Of a stretch of 64,000 nt of DNA, positions 36,628 to 47,780 are shown one piece after another. Origin of the DNA: JAIESQ01 sp964495375 (GTDB lineage Bacteria > Planctomycetota > Planctomycetia > Pirellulales > JAEUIK01); the NCBI GenBank assembly GCA_964495375.1, contig CAZBWM010000013.1:1-64000 (forward strand), in the 5' to 3' direction. The notes beneath the pieces are model-generated. The model did not search any database and had not been told where the DNA came from. It was given only the letters and a program-made list of their open reading frames with translations. Numbering within the stretch: position 1 is the stretch's first letter; every line of letters starts with the position of its first letter. The position numbers and the translations under genes were made by a program.

Positions 36628-37545
36628 TTACTCATTACCCGAATTCCCGGAATTCTCGGAAAATCGAAACGGCTCACTTCCCAGCAGGTCCGCGCTAGTG
36701 GCGGTCGGGCACCAGTACTTTTCGACGTGCTCGACCACCAGGTCGGTGCCGCGGAAATGATCGACAAACGGTTTGCGGCGGTGATCGTACATCGTGTCGG
36801 TCAGATCGCGGATCAGTACGACGTTTTTGCCGAGCTTGACCATCTGGCGAATCGCAAACGACCGCCCCAGCACGCACATGTTGAGATGCACGCCGACGAT
36901 GAGGATGTTATCAATGTCGCGCGCGGCGAGCAGATTAAAAACCTCCTGCCCGTCGTCGCTGATGGCGTCATGCGCTGCGATTTCGATCGGTTCGATCTGC
37001 CGCGTCCAGGGGCTGCGGATTTCGCATTTCTCGGCGCAATCGCAACCCATGTCCGAGTCGTCGATGGGGAGTTCGGGCTCGCGCGCCGGATCGGGCCAGC
37101 ACCAGCGCGTGCCCCAACGGGTTGAATCGGAAATGGGAACCGGCGTCTTCGCGAAGGGAGCGGATTGCGCCAGGCGGCGCTGCGGAGAATCCTTGTAAAA
37201 GTCGACGCACGTGCTGGGTGCGTGAATCACCAGCACGCCCAACTCACGAGCGCGCTGCGCGAATTTGTTGACGGGCACGGCCAACTTGGTCACGCGGTCG
37301 GCCGCGCCTTGGCACCAGTGCGCGTCCCACATGTCGCAGATGATGAGTGCCGTGCGAGACGGATCCCACTCGACTAACTTTTCGACGGGAACGTAGCTGG
37401 TTGTACCGTCGGCGGCCTTCTGCGATTCGCGGCTGCGAGCGTGCAGGATCAGCTTGGGTGATGCTTCGTCTCCGGATCGCGACCAGGTTACCAATCCAAC
37501 TAGCGCAACGGCCGAGAGGAGCGCAGTTTTCGCGAGGCGTTTCAT
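36628..37545 (-). CDS. Exported isochorismatase-family cysteine hydrolase
   Basis: A 305-aa protein with a signal peptide (KTALLSAVALVGLVTW, residues 5-20) and an isochorismatase-like fold. The catalytic Asp is in LIICDMWDAHW at about residue 71 and the nucleophilic Cys in VGVHLNMCVLGRSF at about residue 224; the intervening Lys of the triad was not placed with confidence. Relatives hydrolyse amides or N-carbamoyl compounds, and the substrate here is unknown. The long open frame extends to 37755, but the ATG at 37545 has AGGAAAG upstream and starts the signal peptide. It is transcribed away from the redoxin-fusion gene, with a 370-bp divergent region between. Confidence 0.87.
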   Translation of the reverse strand: MKRLAKTALLSAVALVGLVTWSRSGDEASPKLILHARSRESQKAADGTTSYVPVEKLVEWDPSRTALIICDMWDAHWCQGAADRVTKLAVPVNKFAQRARELGVLVIHAPSTCVDFYKDSPQRRLAQSAPFAKTPVPISDSTRWGTRWCWPDPAREPELPIDDSDMGCDCAEKCEIRSPWTRQIEPIEIAAHDAISDDGQEVFNLLAARDIDNILIVGVHLNMCVLGRSFAIRQMVKLGKNVVLIRDLTDTMYDHRRKPFVDHFRGTDLVVEHVEKYWCPTATSADLLGSEPFRFSENSGNSGNE

Positions 37546-37915
37546 CGTAGTGCTTTCCTGGAGTGACCGCCCGAGGTGAGGTCCGCGTCGCAGCCAGGAT
37601 CGCCAATGGATCGATTGATTTGGCGGCGGCGAGCGTTGACTTCGTGGGCACTTTGCCTGGTTGGCGCCCAGCATACTGGCCGCGTCGGCTGGCTGCCAAT
37701 CCTTTGGGGGGGATGTGAAATGGCAACGCGGTTCCGCTTGCTGGTAGACCACCAAGGCAGGCTGACACTACCGCGATCTTGGGGCGTCTTGAACAGGAAA
37801 AGGGTCGAGCCGAGCCGAGTTTCGCAAACTCATCTTGCAACGGCCGCTCGACTCGGAGAACCTTACGGTAAGTTCAGTCAATCCCTGTTAATTGCGACCA
37901 TTCGGGTGCGATCTT
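37546..37915. other. Divergent intergenic region
   Basis: 370 bp between the hydrolase gene (-) and the redoxin fusion (+). It should contain both promoters. I see no clear operator or hairpin; CGAGC-CGAGC tandem bases occur near 37806-37820. Confidence 0.4.
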
Positions 37916-39997
37916 ATGAAGGCTCTTTGCGGCGCGATGCTGTTGGCGGCTGTTTGCTTTTTGGCACCTTGGGCCCACGGGGCAACTCCTGAGACGGTGC
38001 TGCCCGCTGCCGGCAAGGTCGACTTGCGCTTCTACAAGCCGCTTGATCTGGCGGGCAAGACGGTCTCGCTGATCGAAAACGAGCGCCGCGCGGGGACTGC
38101 GTTTGTGTTTATCTCGTCCGAGTGCCCGATCGCGCGACAGTACATTCCGGAGCTGAACCGCATTGCCGCCAGTCCGGCCGCCGAAAAGGTACCGCTGGTA
38201 GGCGTGTTGTCAGATCGTACGGTCAGCCGGGCCGCGGCCAAGAAATTCGCCGACGAGTTCAAGATCGAGTTTCGCGTGATCTTCGACGCGGCGGGGGAAC
38301 TGGCCGAGATGCTGGCGCCTTCGCACGTGCCGCAAGCGTTCGTCGTGAACGCGCGGGGCGAGCTCGTTTACCGCGGCCGCATCGATGACCTGTATGCCGA
38401 AATTGGTAAGCGCCGCCCCGAAGCGTCGACTCATGAACTGCTCGAAGCGATGACCGCGCTCGGCGAGGGGAAGTCAATCGAAGTAGCTGCGACCGATACG
38501 GTGGGCTGCCCGTTCGAGAAGCGCGGCAGCCTGCCGACCGACGGCCAGGTGACTTACAACCGTCACATCGCGCCGATTCTATTCGGGCAATGCGCGGAGT
38601 GTCATCGACCGGGCGAGGTGGCGCCGTTTTCGCTGCTGACTTATGAAGATGCGTCGAAGCGCGCCGACTTTCTGGCCGAGATCACGAGCGCCGGCATCAT
38701 GCCCCCTTGGAAGGCCGAGCTTGGACACGGCGAATTCCTCGACGAACGCCGCCTGACCGAGCGCGAAGTCGCGCTGATCAAGACGTGGGCGTCCTTGGGC
38801 ACGCCGCGCGGCGACGAGGCCGATCTGCCGCCGCAGCCGGAGTTCCCCAGCGGCTGGCGCTTAGGCACGCCTGACGTCATCGTCGAAGCCCCCACTACCG
38901 TGACGATTCCGCCGGATGGTGGCGATATCTTTCATCACTGGGTGATGCCGATCGAGATTCCTGAGGACAAAATCCTCGTGGGGATCGAGTTCCGCCCTGG
39001 CAACCCGGCCGTGGTGCATCACGCGATCATCGGGCTCGATACGACCGGTGGTTCGCGACGCCGCGATGAAGAGACGCCCGAGCCCGGCTATCGTTCGTCG
39101 GGCTCGATCGAAGGTTCGATGTCGGCCTTCCTCGGCGTCTGGACGCCTGGCATGACGCCGAGATTCTATCCCGAGGACGTCGGCTATCGCGTTCCCAAGA
39201 AGGCCGACGTGCTGCTGCAACTGCACCTGCACCCCAGCGGCAAGGAAGAAGCCGATCAATCGCGTGTGGGGCTCTACTTCGCCGACAAGCCCCGGGAGAA
39301 GATGAAGACGCAGTCGATGTTCGTCACCGGGTCGCTGGTCGTGGCGATTCCGCCGGGCGAAACGCGGCACAAGATCGGCACGTCGTTCACGTTGCCCACC
39401 GACCTGACGCTCAACTCCGTCTTCCCGCATCTGCACTTGATCGGCAAAGAAGTGAAGGTCACGGCGACCTACCCCTCGGGCGAGACCGAGTCGCTGATCT
39501 GGATCAAGGACTGGAATTTCTATTGGCAGGACGTGTACGTCTACAAGGAAGCCAAGGTGCTGCCGAAGGGGACCAAGGTCGAAATCGAGGCCTGGTACGA
39601 TAACTCGGCCGAGAATCCGCACAACCCGAGCAAGCCGCCGAAGCAGGTGCTCTTCGGCAACGACAGCGATGACGAAATGTGCTTCATTCTCTTCCAAACC
39701 GTGAGTGAAGACGACAGCGTCATGCGAAAGCTCGCGCCGGCGATGATGATGAGCTTCATGAAGGAATGGCGCGACGCGGATCTCAGCGAAGAGGAGCGAG
39801 CGCACATCGTCGACGAGGCGATTAAGCTCTTCGGCGGCGGTGGCGGCGAAATGGGCCCGCAAGGCGGCCGCCGCGGGGGCGAGATGCTCCGGCGCCTGAT
39901 GCTGCAGGATGGCAAGGACAAGGAAAAAGCCAAGAAAGAGAAGCCAGACGAAAAGCCGGCGGAAGCGGCTACGGCCCCCGCAGGCGGCGATGGCTGA
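37916..39997 (+). CDS. Redoxin / cytochrome c / copper-monooxygenase-like fusion protein
   Basis: A 693-aa exported protein with a signal peptide (residues 1-22). Residues 40-190 are a peroxiredoxin/TlpA-like redoxin domain with Cys70 in FISSECPIARQYIPEL; only one Cys is seen there. A single heme motif CAECH lies near residue 226 within PILFGQCAECHRPG, then a helical cytochrome-like segment. The C-terminal half (about 310-600) resembles copper type II ascorbate-dependent monooxygenases (PHM/DBM), with His-rich elements HHAIIG, LHLHPSG and FPHLHLIGKEV as probable copper ligands. The tail is Lys/Glu-rich. The ATG at 37916 is used rather than a TTG at 37892. The architecture is known from planctomycetes, but no substrate is established. 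Confidence 0.87.
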   Translation: MKALCGAMLLAAVCFLAPWAHGATPETVLPAAGKVDLRFYKPLDLAGKTVSLIENERRAGTAFVFISSECPIARQYIPELNRIAASPAAEKVPLVGVLSDRTVSRAAAKKFADEFKIEFRVIFDAAGELAEMLAPSHVPQAFVVNARGELVYRGRIDDLYAEIGKRRPEASTHELLEAMTALGEGKSIEVAATDTVGCPFEKRGSLPTDGQVTYNRHIAPILFGQCAECHRPGEVAPFSLLTYEDASKRADFLAEITSAGIMPPWKAELGHGEFLDERRLTEREVALIKTWASLGTPRGDEADLPPQPEFPSGWRLGTPDVIVEAPTTVTIPPDGGDIFHHWVMPIEIPEDKILVGIEFRPGNPAVVHHAIIGLDTTGGSRRRDEETPEPGYRSSGSIEGSMSAFLGVWTPGMTPRFYPEDVGYRVPKKADVLLQLHLHPSGKEEADQSRVGLYFADKPREKMKTQSMFVTGSLVVAIPPGETRHKIGTSFTLPTDLTLNSVFPHLHLIGKEVKVTATYPSGETESLIWIKDWNFYWQDVYVYKEAKVLPKGTKVEIEAWYDNSAENPHNPSKPPKQVLFGNDSDDEMCFILFQTVSEDDSVMRKLAPAMMMSFMKEWRDADLSEEERAHIVDEAIKLFGGGGGEMGPQGGRRGGEMLRRLMLQDGKDKEKAKKEKPDEKPAEAATAPAGGDG

Positions 39998-40184
39998 GCT
40001 GGGACAGCAACGGGGCAAGAGATCCCGTCGCATTAGCGCTTCAACAACGGTGCGAAGCTCGCCAAGGCCGTGCGGAGCCAGGTTAGCGCTCGTGCATGTC
40101 CCGCTGCCTGTCGAGGCAGGATTGCAGTGCAGGCACTCTGAACTCAGCCCGCACGAGTCGGCGCAAGCCGTTGTCAGATAAGAG

Positions 40185-40266
40185 CGGAGGGCACGGGGGT
40201 CGAACCCGCAACCGGTTTCCCGGCACCTGATTTCGAGTCAGGCCGCTAGCCATTCGCTTACCCTCC
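40185..40266 (-). tRNA. tRNA-Ser (anticodon CGA)
   Basis: The minus strand folds into a type II tRNA: acceptor GGAGGGT with GCCCTCC, anticodon arm CCTGA-CTCGAAA-TCAGG with anticodon CGA, a long variable arm (CCGG-GAAA-CCGG), and T arm GCGGG-TTCGACC-CCCGT. The 82-nt form ends in discriminator G; CCA is not encoded. It reads UCG serine codons. Confidence 0.95.
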
Positions 40267-40871
40267 GGGGGGAGCACCGCACGGCCGCCTAAGCTGCCCT
40301 GACCCTGGAAGTGGGTGACGGGTTCGCCTGGGCAGTTTGGTGCGGCTGGCACACTTCAAAATTTACTGGCCATGTCGCGTGCCGGCAAGCGATCAACGGC
40401 CTGTTTGACGGACGATTTCGGCCGGTTGTATCCAGGTTGAGCGGTTGCCGGACTGCCCGTCTCGCGATTTCTCCCGATCTGCGAGCTCTGCCAGCTCGCA
40501 CCTTAAACGGCCTGCTGGTGACCGATCGCGGCGCGGCGGGCAAATCGGCGGGACGGCGGCCCCGAAGTCCATGCCGCGTGCCGTGAGCATTCTCGGCATA
40601 GTCGCTAAGACAAGTGCAGTTCGACGGACGTTTGCGCGATGGGCCTGCGAACTGTCGCGGCACGGTCGGCATATTCGGTTCGCGCGCACGTGCCGGCCGG
40701 CGCCGGTAACCCGCTCGTAACGAAAGTGAACGACAATGCGAACCTAGCGGTTCTGGCGCGGCTCCGTCCTGTGTCGGCCACCACAAATCTCTGCGGTGCC
40801 GGGGAGTTCGAGCGCCGATACCTTCTGTCGCCACACCCTTCGATCGACCCCGCTCCGGGAGCCTGACACCG
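40267..40871. other. Intergenic region, no clear gene
   Basis: 605 bp between the tRNA and the small conserved gene. Reading frames across it on both strands are Arg/Pro-rich and unconvincing. A perfect palindrome TGCGAGCT-CTGCC-AGCTCGCA lies at 40480-40500, without a following T-run. Confidence 0.5.
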
Positions 40872-41183
40872 ATGACCAAAGAGATCTTCCGCGTCGTTAC
40901 TCGCGGCGCCGACGGCAAACTTCGCGTCAAGGATTACCCCAAGCAGGATGCCGTCCTCAAGGTCCACACACAGATCGGCATCGACGATTGCAGCACCGAC
41001 TTGAGCTTGCGGGGGCTGCCCGTGCTACGCGGGTTGATCGGCCCCATGCCCGAGGGCTCGAACGTCATCCGCTACGAATCGCCCGACGTGTTCGAATCGT
41101 TGACGAAGGACTGGGTGGCCTCGAAATCGAGCCGCAAGGGGCGTGGCGAATCGCGGCGGCTCGATCCGCCCGAGACGACCTAG
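40872..41183 (+). CDS. Small hypothetical protein
   Basis: A 103-aa soluble protein with no signal peptide or membrane helix. It begins TKEIFRVVTRGADGKLRVKDYP and ends in a charged Lys/Arg/Glu tail. GGGAG lies about 10 bases upstream of the ATG, supporting a real gene. No family was recognised. The stop codon TAG (41181-41183) coincides with the left end of a 179-bp MITE-like element, so the 3' end of the message probably includes that element. Confidence 0.6.
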   Translation: MTKEIFRVVTRGADGKLRVKDYPKQDAVLKVHTQIGIDDCSTDLSLRGLPVLRGLIGPMPEGSNVIRYESPDVFESLTKDWVASKSSRKGRGESRRLDPPETT

Positions 41184-41360
41184 CCCGCATTTCTCACCAG
41201 CCATCTGCTCCGCGGAGCCCAAGTCCTTGGCTGGCGTCGTCGCAGGATGCGTCTCGATCCTCAGGGTATAAGCAATACGCTTCCGGTCGATCCGCACCCT
41301 GCTTCTGGCCAGCCAAGCACTTAACTCCGCTCGCCACGAAGTTGGTGAGAAATGCGGGCT
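41182..41360. mobile_element. MITE-like element, copy A
   Basis: 179 bp with near-perfect 18-bp terminal inverted repeats (AGCCCGCATTTCTCACCA) and 5 mismatches in total against copy B at 49306-49484. Inner 9-bp inverted arms CTTGGCTGG (41226-41234) and CCAGCCAAG (41309-41317) are also present. No transposase is encoded. A clear target-site duplication is not visible. It starts at the stop codon of the preceding gene. Confidence 0.85.
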
Positions 41361-41421
41361 GGAGCTTTCGGCTGGCAACGCAGAACGCGCTGCGGACGGC
41401 GCGTGGTCTACCGGCGAGCAC

Positions 41422-43533
<2,112 letters not shown>

Positions 43534-43570
43534 TCCATCTCGGGTTCAAAGGGAGCAAGCTGGCCCGTGC

Positions 43571-44365
43571 CTACGGCTGCTTGCGAAAACCATCATGGCA
43601 GGCAGTGCAGTTTTGTTCGACGCGCGCGAGCGCCGCGGCCGTGGCCGCCGCATCGCGGGCATGCAAGGCTCGGCTCGTCTCGCTACAAACATCGCGCATT
43701 TCGGCACACAAATCGTACCACTTGATTGTGTCGGCGGGGCTCGTGCCCGGGGGGACGTCCGACTGTGAGCATTGCGCTAGCGCCGCCAACACGGTGGCCA
43801 GCCGGGCGTTTTCCTCGGCCGCGCCGTCGAAACGGCTGCCGGGGCGAGCGCCGCGTTTGAGCTTGCCGTGCAGCAGCGTGATCTGCTTCATCACGATGCC
43901 CATTTCGCCGGCACGCTGCCAGTCGAGTTGCGGTACGGCTGAAGTTTCGCCGCGGTTGGCCGCCTGCAGGGCCTGCCAGGCTTGCTGGGCCGACGCGTAA
44001 TCGGCAGCCATGGCAAGTTGCTGAGCGGCGTGGAACATCACGCCCGCATGATGCTTTAGCCGATGATCCTGATCGTGCAGGTGCAATGCCAGCAGAGCGG
44101 CCGAGAGTGAATCGGCATCCTTCTCAAGCCGAGCCTTGCCGCGATCGTAGGCTTCGGCGCTGGCCAGCACGGGAGTAAACGCCGTGACGCATTCGTCCAC
44201 GTACGCCAGCAGGTCGCCGACGGGTGCAAAGCTCGACACCGGCGGCGCCGGCGGCGGGCCATCGGCGGCAGCAGCAACGGCGAACGTCGCGAACACGACA
44301 ACACACCCCAGCACCAAGGGTGCTTGTCGCGCGATGAGTTGCTCGCGTTTGGTAGTCGATCGCAT
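43571..44365 (-). CDS. Class II-like cytochrome c, exported
   Basis: A 264-aa exported protein with a signal peptide (about residues 15-33). It is largely alpha-helical and ends in a single heme motif CTACH at residues 253-257, immediately before the C-terminus, as in cytochrome c-prime type four-helix proteins. It is about twice the usual length of that family, so two helical bundles, only one carrying heme, are possible. It probably carries out periplasmic electron transfer. It is transcribed with glgX on the same strand, 37 bp upstream of it, but no functional link is known. Confidence 0.8.
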   Translation of the reverse strand: MRSTTKREQLIARQAPLVLGCVVVFATFAVAAAADGPPPAPPVSSFAPVGDLLAYVDECVTAFTPVLASAEAYDRGKARLEKDADSLSAALLALHLHDQDHRLKHHAGVMFHAAQQLAMAADYASAQQAWQALQAANRGETSAVPQLDWQRAGEMGIVMKQITLLHGKLKRGARPGSRFDGAAEENARLATVLAALAQCSQSDVPPGTSPADTIKWYDLCAEMRDVCSETSRALHARDAAATAAALARVEQNCTACHDGFRKQP

Positions 44366-44725
44366 ACTGGCTTCTACCTTGTCCGACGGTCCGCGGTGGC
44401 CGTGTCGCTGGCGGCGGTCATCTTAGCTCAATTGGCGGGCCGGCTAAATGCCCGCAGCGGTCTCAAAAAAACCAACTCGCCGCTGACACCTTCGCAAATC
44501 GCCGACAGGCTTGCCGTTTTAGGCGACGAGCGGGTGGTCCGGTGGCTTAACCGGTCGGACAAATCGCCAGCTCTGAGCAGTCGCGAACCGTCGCCTGGAT
44601 CAGCGACAGAGGAAGCTTGACTTTCGCCCCCGGTCGGTCAAGCTAGCCCGCAGTAGATGATCGACGGCTGCGACGTGGGGTCGCCACCGATTCGTCTCTG
44701 CGTGCTTTTTTCAGGAGTCCAGCCC
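44366..44725. other. Divergent intergenic region
   Basis: 360 bp between the cytochrome gene (-) and the FAH-family gene (+). No convincing gene; a frame across it (from 44324) overlaps the cytochrome start in antisense and lacks family features. The strong site TCAGGAGTCC at its right edge serves the FAH-family gene. Confidence 0.5.
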
Positions 44726-45688
44726 ATGCGGTTGTGTCGTTATCGCCGCGACGGCCAGGTCGAGCTCGGGCTGTACGACGAACAGCGCATTGTGCCGCTC
44801 GTGGCCGGCGCTAAGAAGTACGAAGAGACGATGCACGAAGGGCTCAAGCTGCCCGCGAGCGATAGTTTGCTCGACTATTTGCCACCCGACGGTCCAGGCT
44901 TTCGCGCAGCCACGCGATTGGCCGAATGGGTCGCCAAGAGCGGCGACCAATTGCCGCCGGGGACCAGCGTGGCGACCGACTCGGTCGAACTGCTGGTACC
45001 AAATCCCAGGCCGAACAAACTGTTCTTGCTGGCCGGCAACTACGCCGAACACATCCGCGAAGGGGGTGGCGCGGCAGCCGAGCGAGCCGAAACGTTTCCG
45101 TACGTTTTCATGAAGCCCCCCACGACTACGCTGACCGATCCGGGCAAGAACGTAGCGCTCCCCTCCGTATCGCCCGAGCACATCGACTGGGAGGTCGAGC
45201 TAACCGTGGTGATCGGCCGCCGCGCGAAGCACGTTGCCGAATCACAAGCGCTCGACATCGTGGCCGGCTACACCGTGGTGAACGACATCTCTGACCGAAG
45301 TTTTCGACCGAACCCTGGGCGCAAGAAGCGCGAGAAGGACACCTTCTTCGATTGGATGCACGGCAAATGGGCCGACAGCTTTTGCCCTTGCGGCCCGTGC
45401 ATCACCAGCGCCGACGCCGTGCCCGATCCGCAGAAGTTGCCGCTGACGCTCACGGTGAACGGCAAAGTACACCAGAACTCGTCGACTTCGCAGCAGATCT
45501 TTCCGGTAGCCGCCGTGATCGAGTTCATCTCCAGCTTTGTGACGCTGGAACCAGGCGACATGATCGCGACGGGCACACCGGCCGGCGTCGGCAAAGCTAC
45601 GAACACCTTTCTCCGCGCTGGCGACAAAGTCGAAGCCGCGATCGCCGGCATCGGCACGCTGAAGTCGACCATCGTCGCCGAGAAGTGA
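44726..45688 (+). CDS. Fumarylacetoacetate hydrolase family protein
   Basis: A 320-aa soluble enzyme of the FAH superfamily, which uses a divalent metal to cleave or tautomerise beta-keto acids such as acylpyruvates. Metal-ligand glutamates appear in the typical HIDWEVELTVVIGR segment (around residues 150-163), with the later segments GYTVVNDISDR and GDMIATGTPAGVG. The start ATG at 44726 is chosen over the upstream in-frame ATG at 44657 because AGGAG lies 8 bases before it. It faces the TPR gene tail to tail. The exact substrate cannot be read from the sequence. Confidence 0.9.
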   Translation: MRLCRYRRDGQVELGLYDEQRIVPLVAGAKKYEETMHEGLKLPASDSLLDYLPPDGPGFRAATRLAEWVAKSGDQLPPGTSVATDSVELLVPNPRPNKLFLLAGNYAEHIREGGGAAAERAETFPYVFMKPPTTTLTDPGKNVALPSVSPEHIDWEVELTVVIGRRAKHVAESQALDIVAGYTVVNDISDRSFRPNPGRKKREKDTFFDWMHGKWADSFCPCGPCITSADAVPDPQKLPLTLTVNGKVHQNSSTSQQIFPVAAVIEFISSFVTLEPGDMIATGTPAGVGKATNTFLRAGDKVEAAIAGIGTLKSTIVAEK

Positions 45689-45764
45689 GCGCGAAATAAG
45701 CTCGAAGTAATCGGCCAGTCGACGCGATGTCGATGCGCCGCGCCCATCCACATCTGGACGACGA

Positions 45765-47312
45765 CTAGTAGCGGCTTGGGGCCCGATACTCGACAGGTCG
45801 GCGCGCGGTTTCCGACGGCAGCGGAGCGTCGGTCGCTTCAGCCGTCTCGTCGAGTGGCTCGATGAGATCTTCTTGTGCCGCGGGATTCTGGATGCGGGCC
45901 GCTGGCTGAGCGCGTGCCGCGACTTGCGCGGCGCCGCGCGGCTCGATCGCCGGCGGGCGATGTCCGGCTGTCGATACCACCCCCGCGGGACCGGATGCGG
46001 GCACTTGCACAAAGCCGTGCGGGGTTTGCGACCATTGCGGGCGACTGCCCGGCGCCGCGGGCGTCGCGGCATCCGTATGCGGTACCGCCACGGGGCTGGC
46101 TTCGACAATGTGCGGCAGCATCTGCGATCCGCTGGCGGTGGTGGTCGGCATTGCGGGGACAACTCCTGCCGGAGCGGGGTGCGGGTCGCGGAGCTCCGGA
46201 CTCGTTGACGACGGTTCCAACGCAGCGCGCGGAATCGACATCTCGGGGGGCGCCATCCGCGGTGTCGCATGAACCGGCTGACGCCCGGCCGGCGGGGCAG
46301 CTTGCGCACTGGGCAAGCTCGGCTGCGGTGACCGGCTAGCGACGCGCGCCACGGGCGGAGCAGCAGGGGGCGCAGCGATTTCAACTTGCTGAGCGGGTGC
46401 GGGTGCGGCGGCCATCTGCGGCGGCGGAGCCGGCTGGGCGATGACTGGTTGCGGACCCGCCGGTTGCGGCACCTGGGGAGAGAGCGTGGCCAGCCACTCC
46501 CTGGCCGGCGCGAAGTTGGGATCAAACTCCAGCGCCTTCTGGAAGTGGAACAGGGCGCTGCGCTGGTCGCCCACTTCGGTCAGCAGATAACCGATGTTGT
46601 AGTGCGCTGTCGGCGGTTTGTGTACGGTCAGCAACTGATCGAGTGCCTCGGGCGCACGGCCAGCCCGCACCAGCGACGTCGCCAGATTGTTGCGATACAG
46701 CTTGCGCCCCGGTTGCAGCGCCACGGCGCGCTGCTGGGCGGCGATGGCGTCGTCGAGTCTGCCGACCTGGCGATAGCACAGGCCCATGTCGTTCTGCAGC
46801 CCGGCGTCTTGTGGATGGCTTTTGGCCGCGAGCTCGTACATTGCAATGGCTTTGTTGGGATTGCGCTGCCGTTCGTAGATGTGAGCCAGCCCCATCATGG
46901 CCGGAAGATTTTTCTTGTCCTCTTTCAGGGCGTTCTGATACTGGTCGACCGCGGCATCGTAGGCGCCGGCTTGTTCCTGAAGCCGCGCCAACGAACAGTA
47001 GAACTCGGCGTCGATGTGCTTCGGCTTGTTGGCCAGGGCCAAGGGGTCGTGTTCGTCGAGCGGCGCCTTCTCCTTCTTTTCTTTTTTCGAGAAGGTCTTC
47101 TTGAAACCACTGGAAACTGAGCTGGTGAACTTCTTAAAGCCGCTGGGGGGCTTTTCCGTGGTCGGGCCGAATTGCGCCTGCGCGGAGGTTACGCAAAGCA
47201 GCAGCGCCAAGCAGATCGCCGGGCGCGACACGACGGAGCCGAAGCGTGTCGGCCATGGGGGGGCCGACGCCGGCGAATCAAAACAGCGGGTCGACGAGTT
47301 TGCCGTTTGCAT
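45765..47312 (-). CDS. Exported TPR-repeat protein
   Basis: A 515-aa protein with a late signal peptide (hydrophobic stretch AICLALLLCVTSAQAQ, about residues 29-45). A Lys-rich segment (FKKTFSKKEKKEK) follows. About five tetratricopeptide repeats span roughly residues 75-260 (for example AMMGLAHIYERQRNPNKAI and NIGYLLTEVGDQRSALFHF). The C-terminal half is low-complexity, rich in Pro, Ala, Gln and Val, ending in ARRPVEYRAPSRY. The frame is open to 47528, but the ATG at 47312 has GGGAATTGG upstream and begins the signal peptide. It is divergent from the PQQ-propeller gene. It is probably a periplasmic protein-protein adaptor. Confidence 0.82.
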   Translation of the reverse strand: MQTANSSTRCFDSPASAPPWPTRFGSVVSRPAICLALLLCVTSAQAQFGPTTEKPPSGFKKFTSSVSSGFKKTFSKKEKKEKAPLDEHDPLALANKPKHIDAEFYCSLARLQEQAGAYDAAVDQYQNALKEDKKNLPAMMGLAHIYERQRNPNKAIAMYELAAKSHPQDAGLQNDMGLCYRQVGRLDDAIAAQQRAVALQPGRKLYRNNLATSLVRAGRAPEALDQLLTVHKPPTAHYNIGYLLTEVGDQRSALFHFQKALEFDPNFAPAREWLATLSPQVPQPAGPQPVIAQPAPPPQMAAAPAPAQQVEIAAPPAAPPVARVASRSPQPSLPSAQAAPPAGRQPVHATPRMAPPEMSIPRAALEPSSTSPELRDPHPAPAGVVPAMPTTTASGSQMLPHIVEASPVAVPHTDAATPAAPGSRPQWSQTPHGFVQVPASGPAGVVSTAGHRPPAIEPRGAAQVAARAQPAARIQNPAAQEDLIEPLDETAEATDAPLPSETARRPVEYRAPSRY

Positions 47313-47780
47313 GCGATCCAATTCCCGGCGAGGGTCCGGCCGGCGGTGGGCGAGAAACGATCGAGCAGCCCCGCTTCGCATATTCCCACCAATCGGTGCG
47401 ACCGCCGCCGCTGCTTGACGCTCAATACGGCCGCGCGGGCCGGCGGGTAAAGTTTGACGGTGCGATTGGCCCCTGGATTGCCGATTGCGGTGCCAGATGC
47501 GGTCGTCCGGCCCCGTGAATCTGGGCAAACCGTGCCGATTTCGCCGATCCGGTCACCGTGCCATCGCCCGCGCCTCGCCCTCGAGGGGCGTCTCCCCAAG
47601 CCCCACTCGGGGCGGAGATATCGTGGGCCGCCGAGGTGCTTTCGCGGCCGACCCCGACTATTCTGGAATTCGTCTGCGCGGCCGGCCTACCGCCGGCGCC
47701 AACTGGCACGCGAATCGCGCGACACCCTGGCTCGCCAGTGACCTGGTCCTGGCTTTACCTGTTTGGGAGACCGTCGGTCG
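47313..47780. other. Divergent intergenic region
   Basis: 468 bp between the TPR gene (-) and the PQQ-propeller gene (+). Frames across it are shadow-like. The only clear element is GGGAGA at 47765-47770, a ribosome-binding site for the PQQ gene. Confidence 0.45.

Noticed and set aside
40289..40930. A 213-codon frame on the minus strand between the tRNA and the small gene
   Set aside because: Composition is Arg/Pro-rich like non-coding GC-rich DNA, and it overlaps the start of the 103-aa gene that has a clear ribosome-binding site.
41025..41378. A 117-codon minus-strand frame across MITE-like copy A
   Set aside because: The same peptide appears in copy B only because the element itself is repeated; it overlaps the 103-aa gene and shows no family.
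44324..44620. A 98-codon plus-strand frame with a hydrophobic stretch
   Set aside because: It overlaps the start of the cytochrome gene in antisense and lacks a ribosome-binding site or homology-like motifs.
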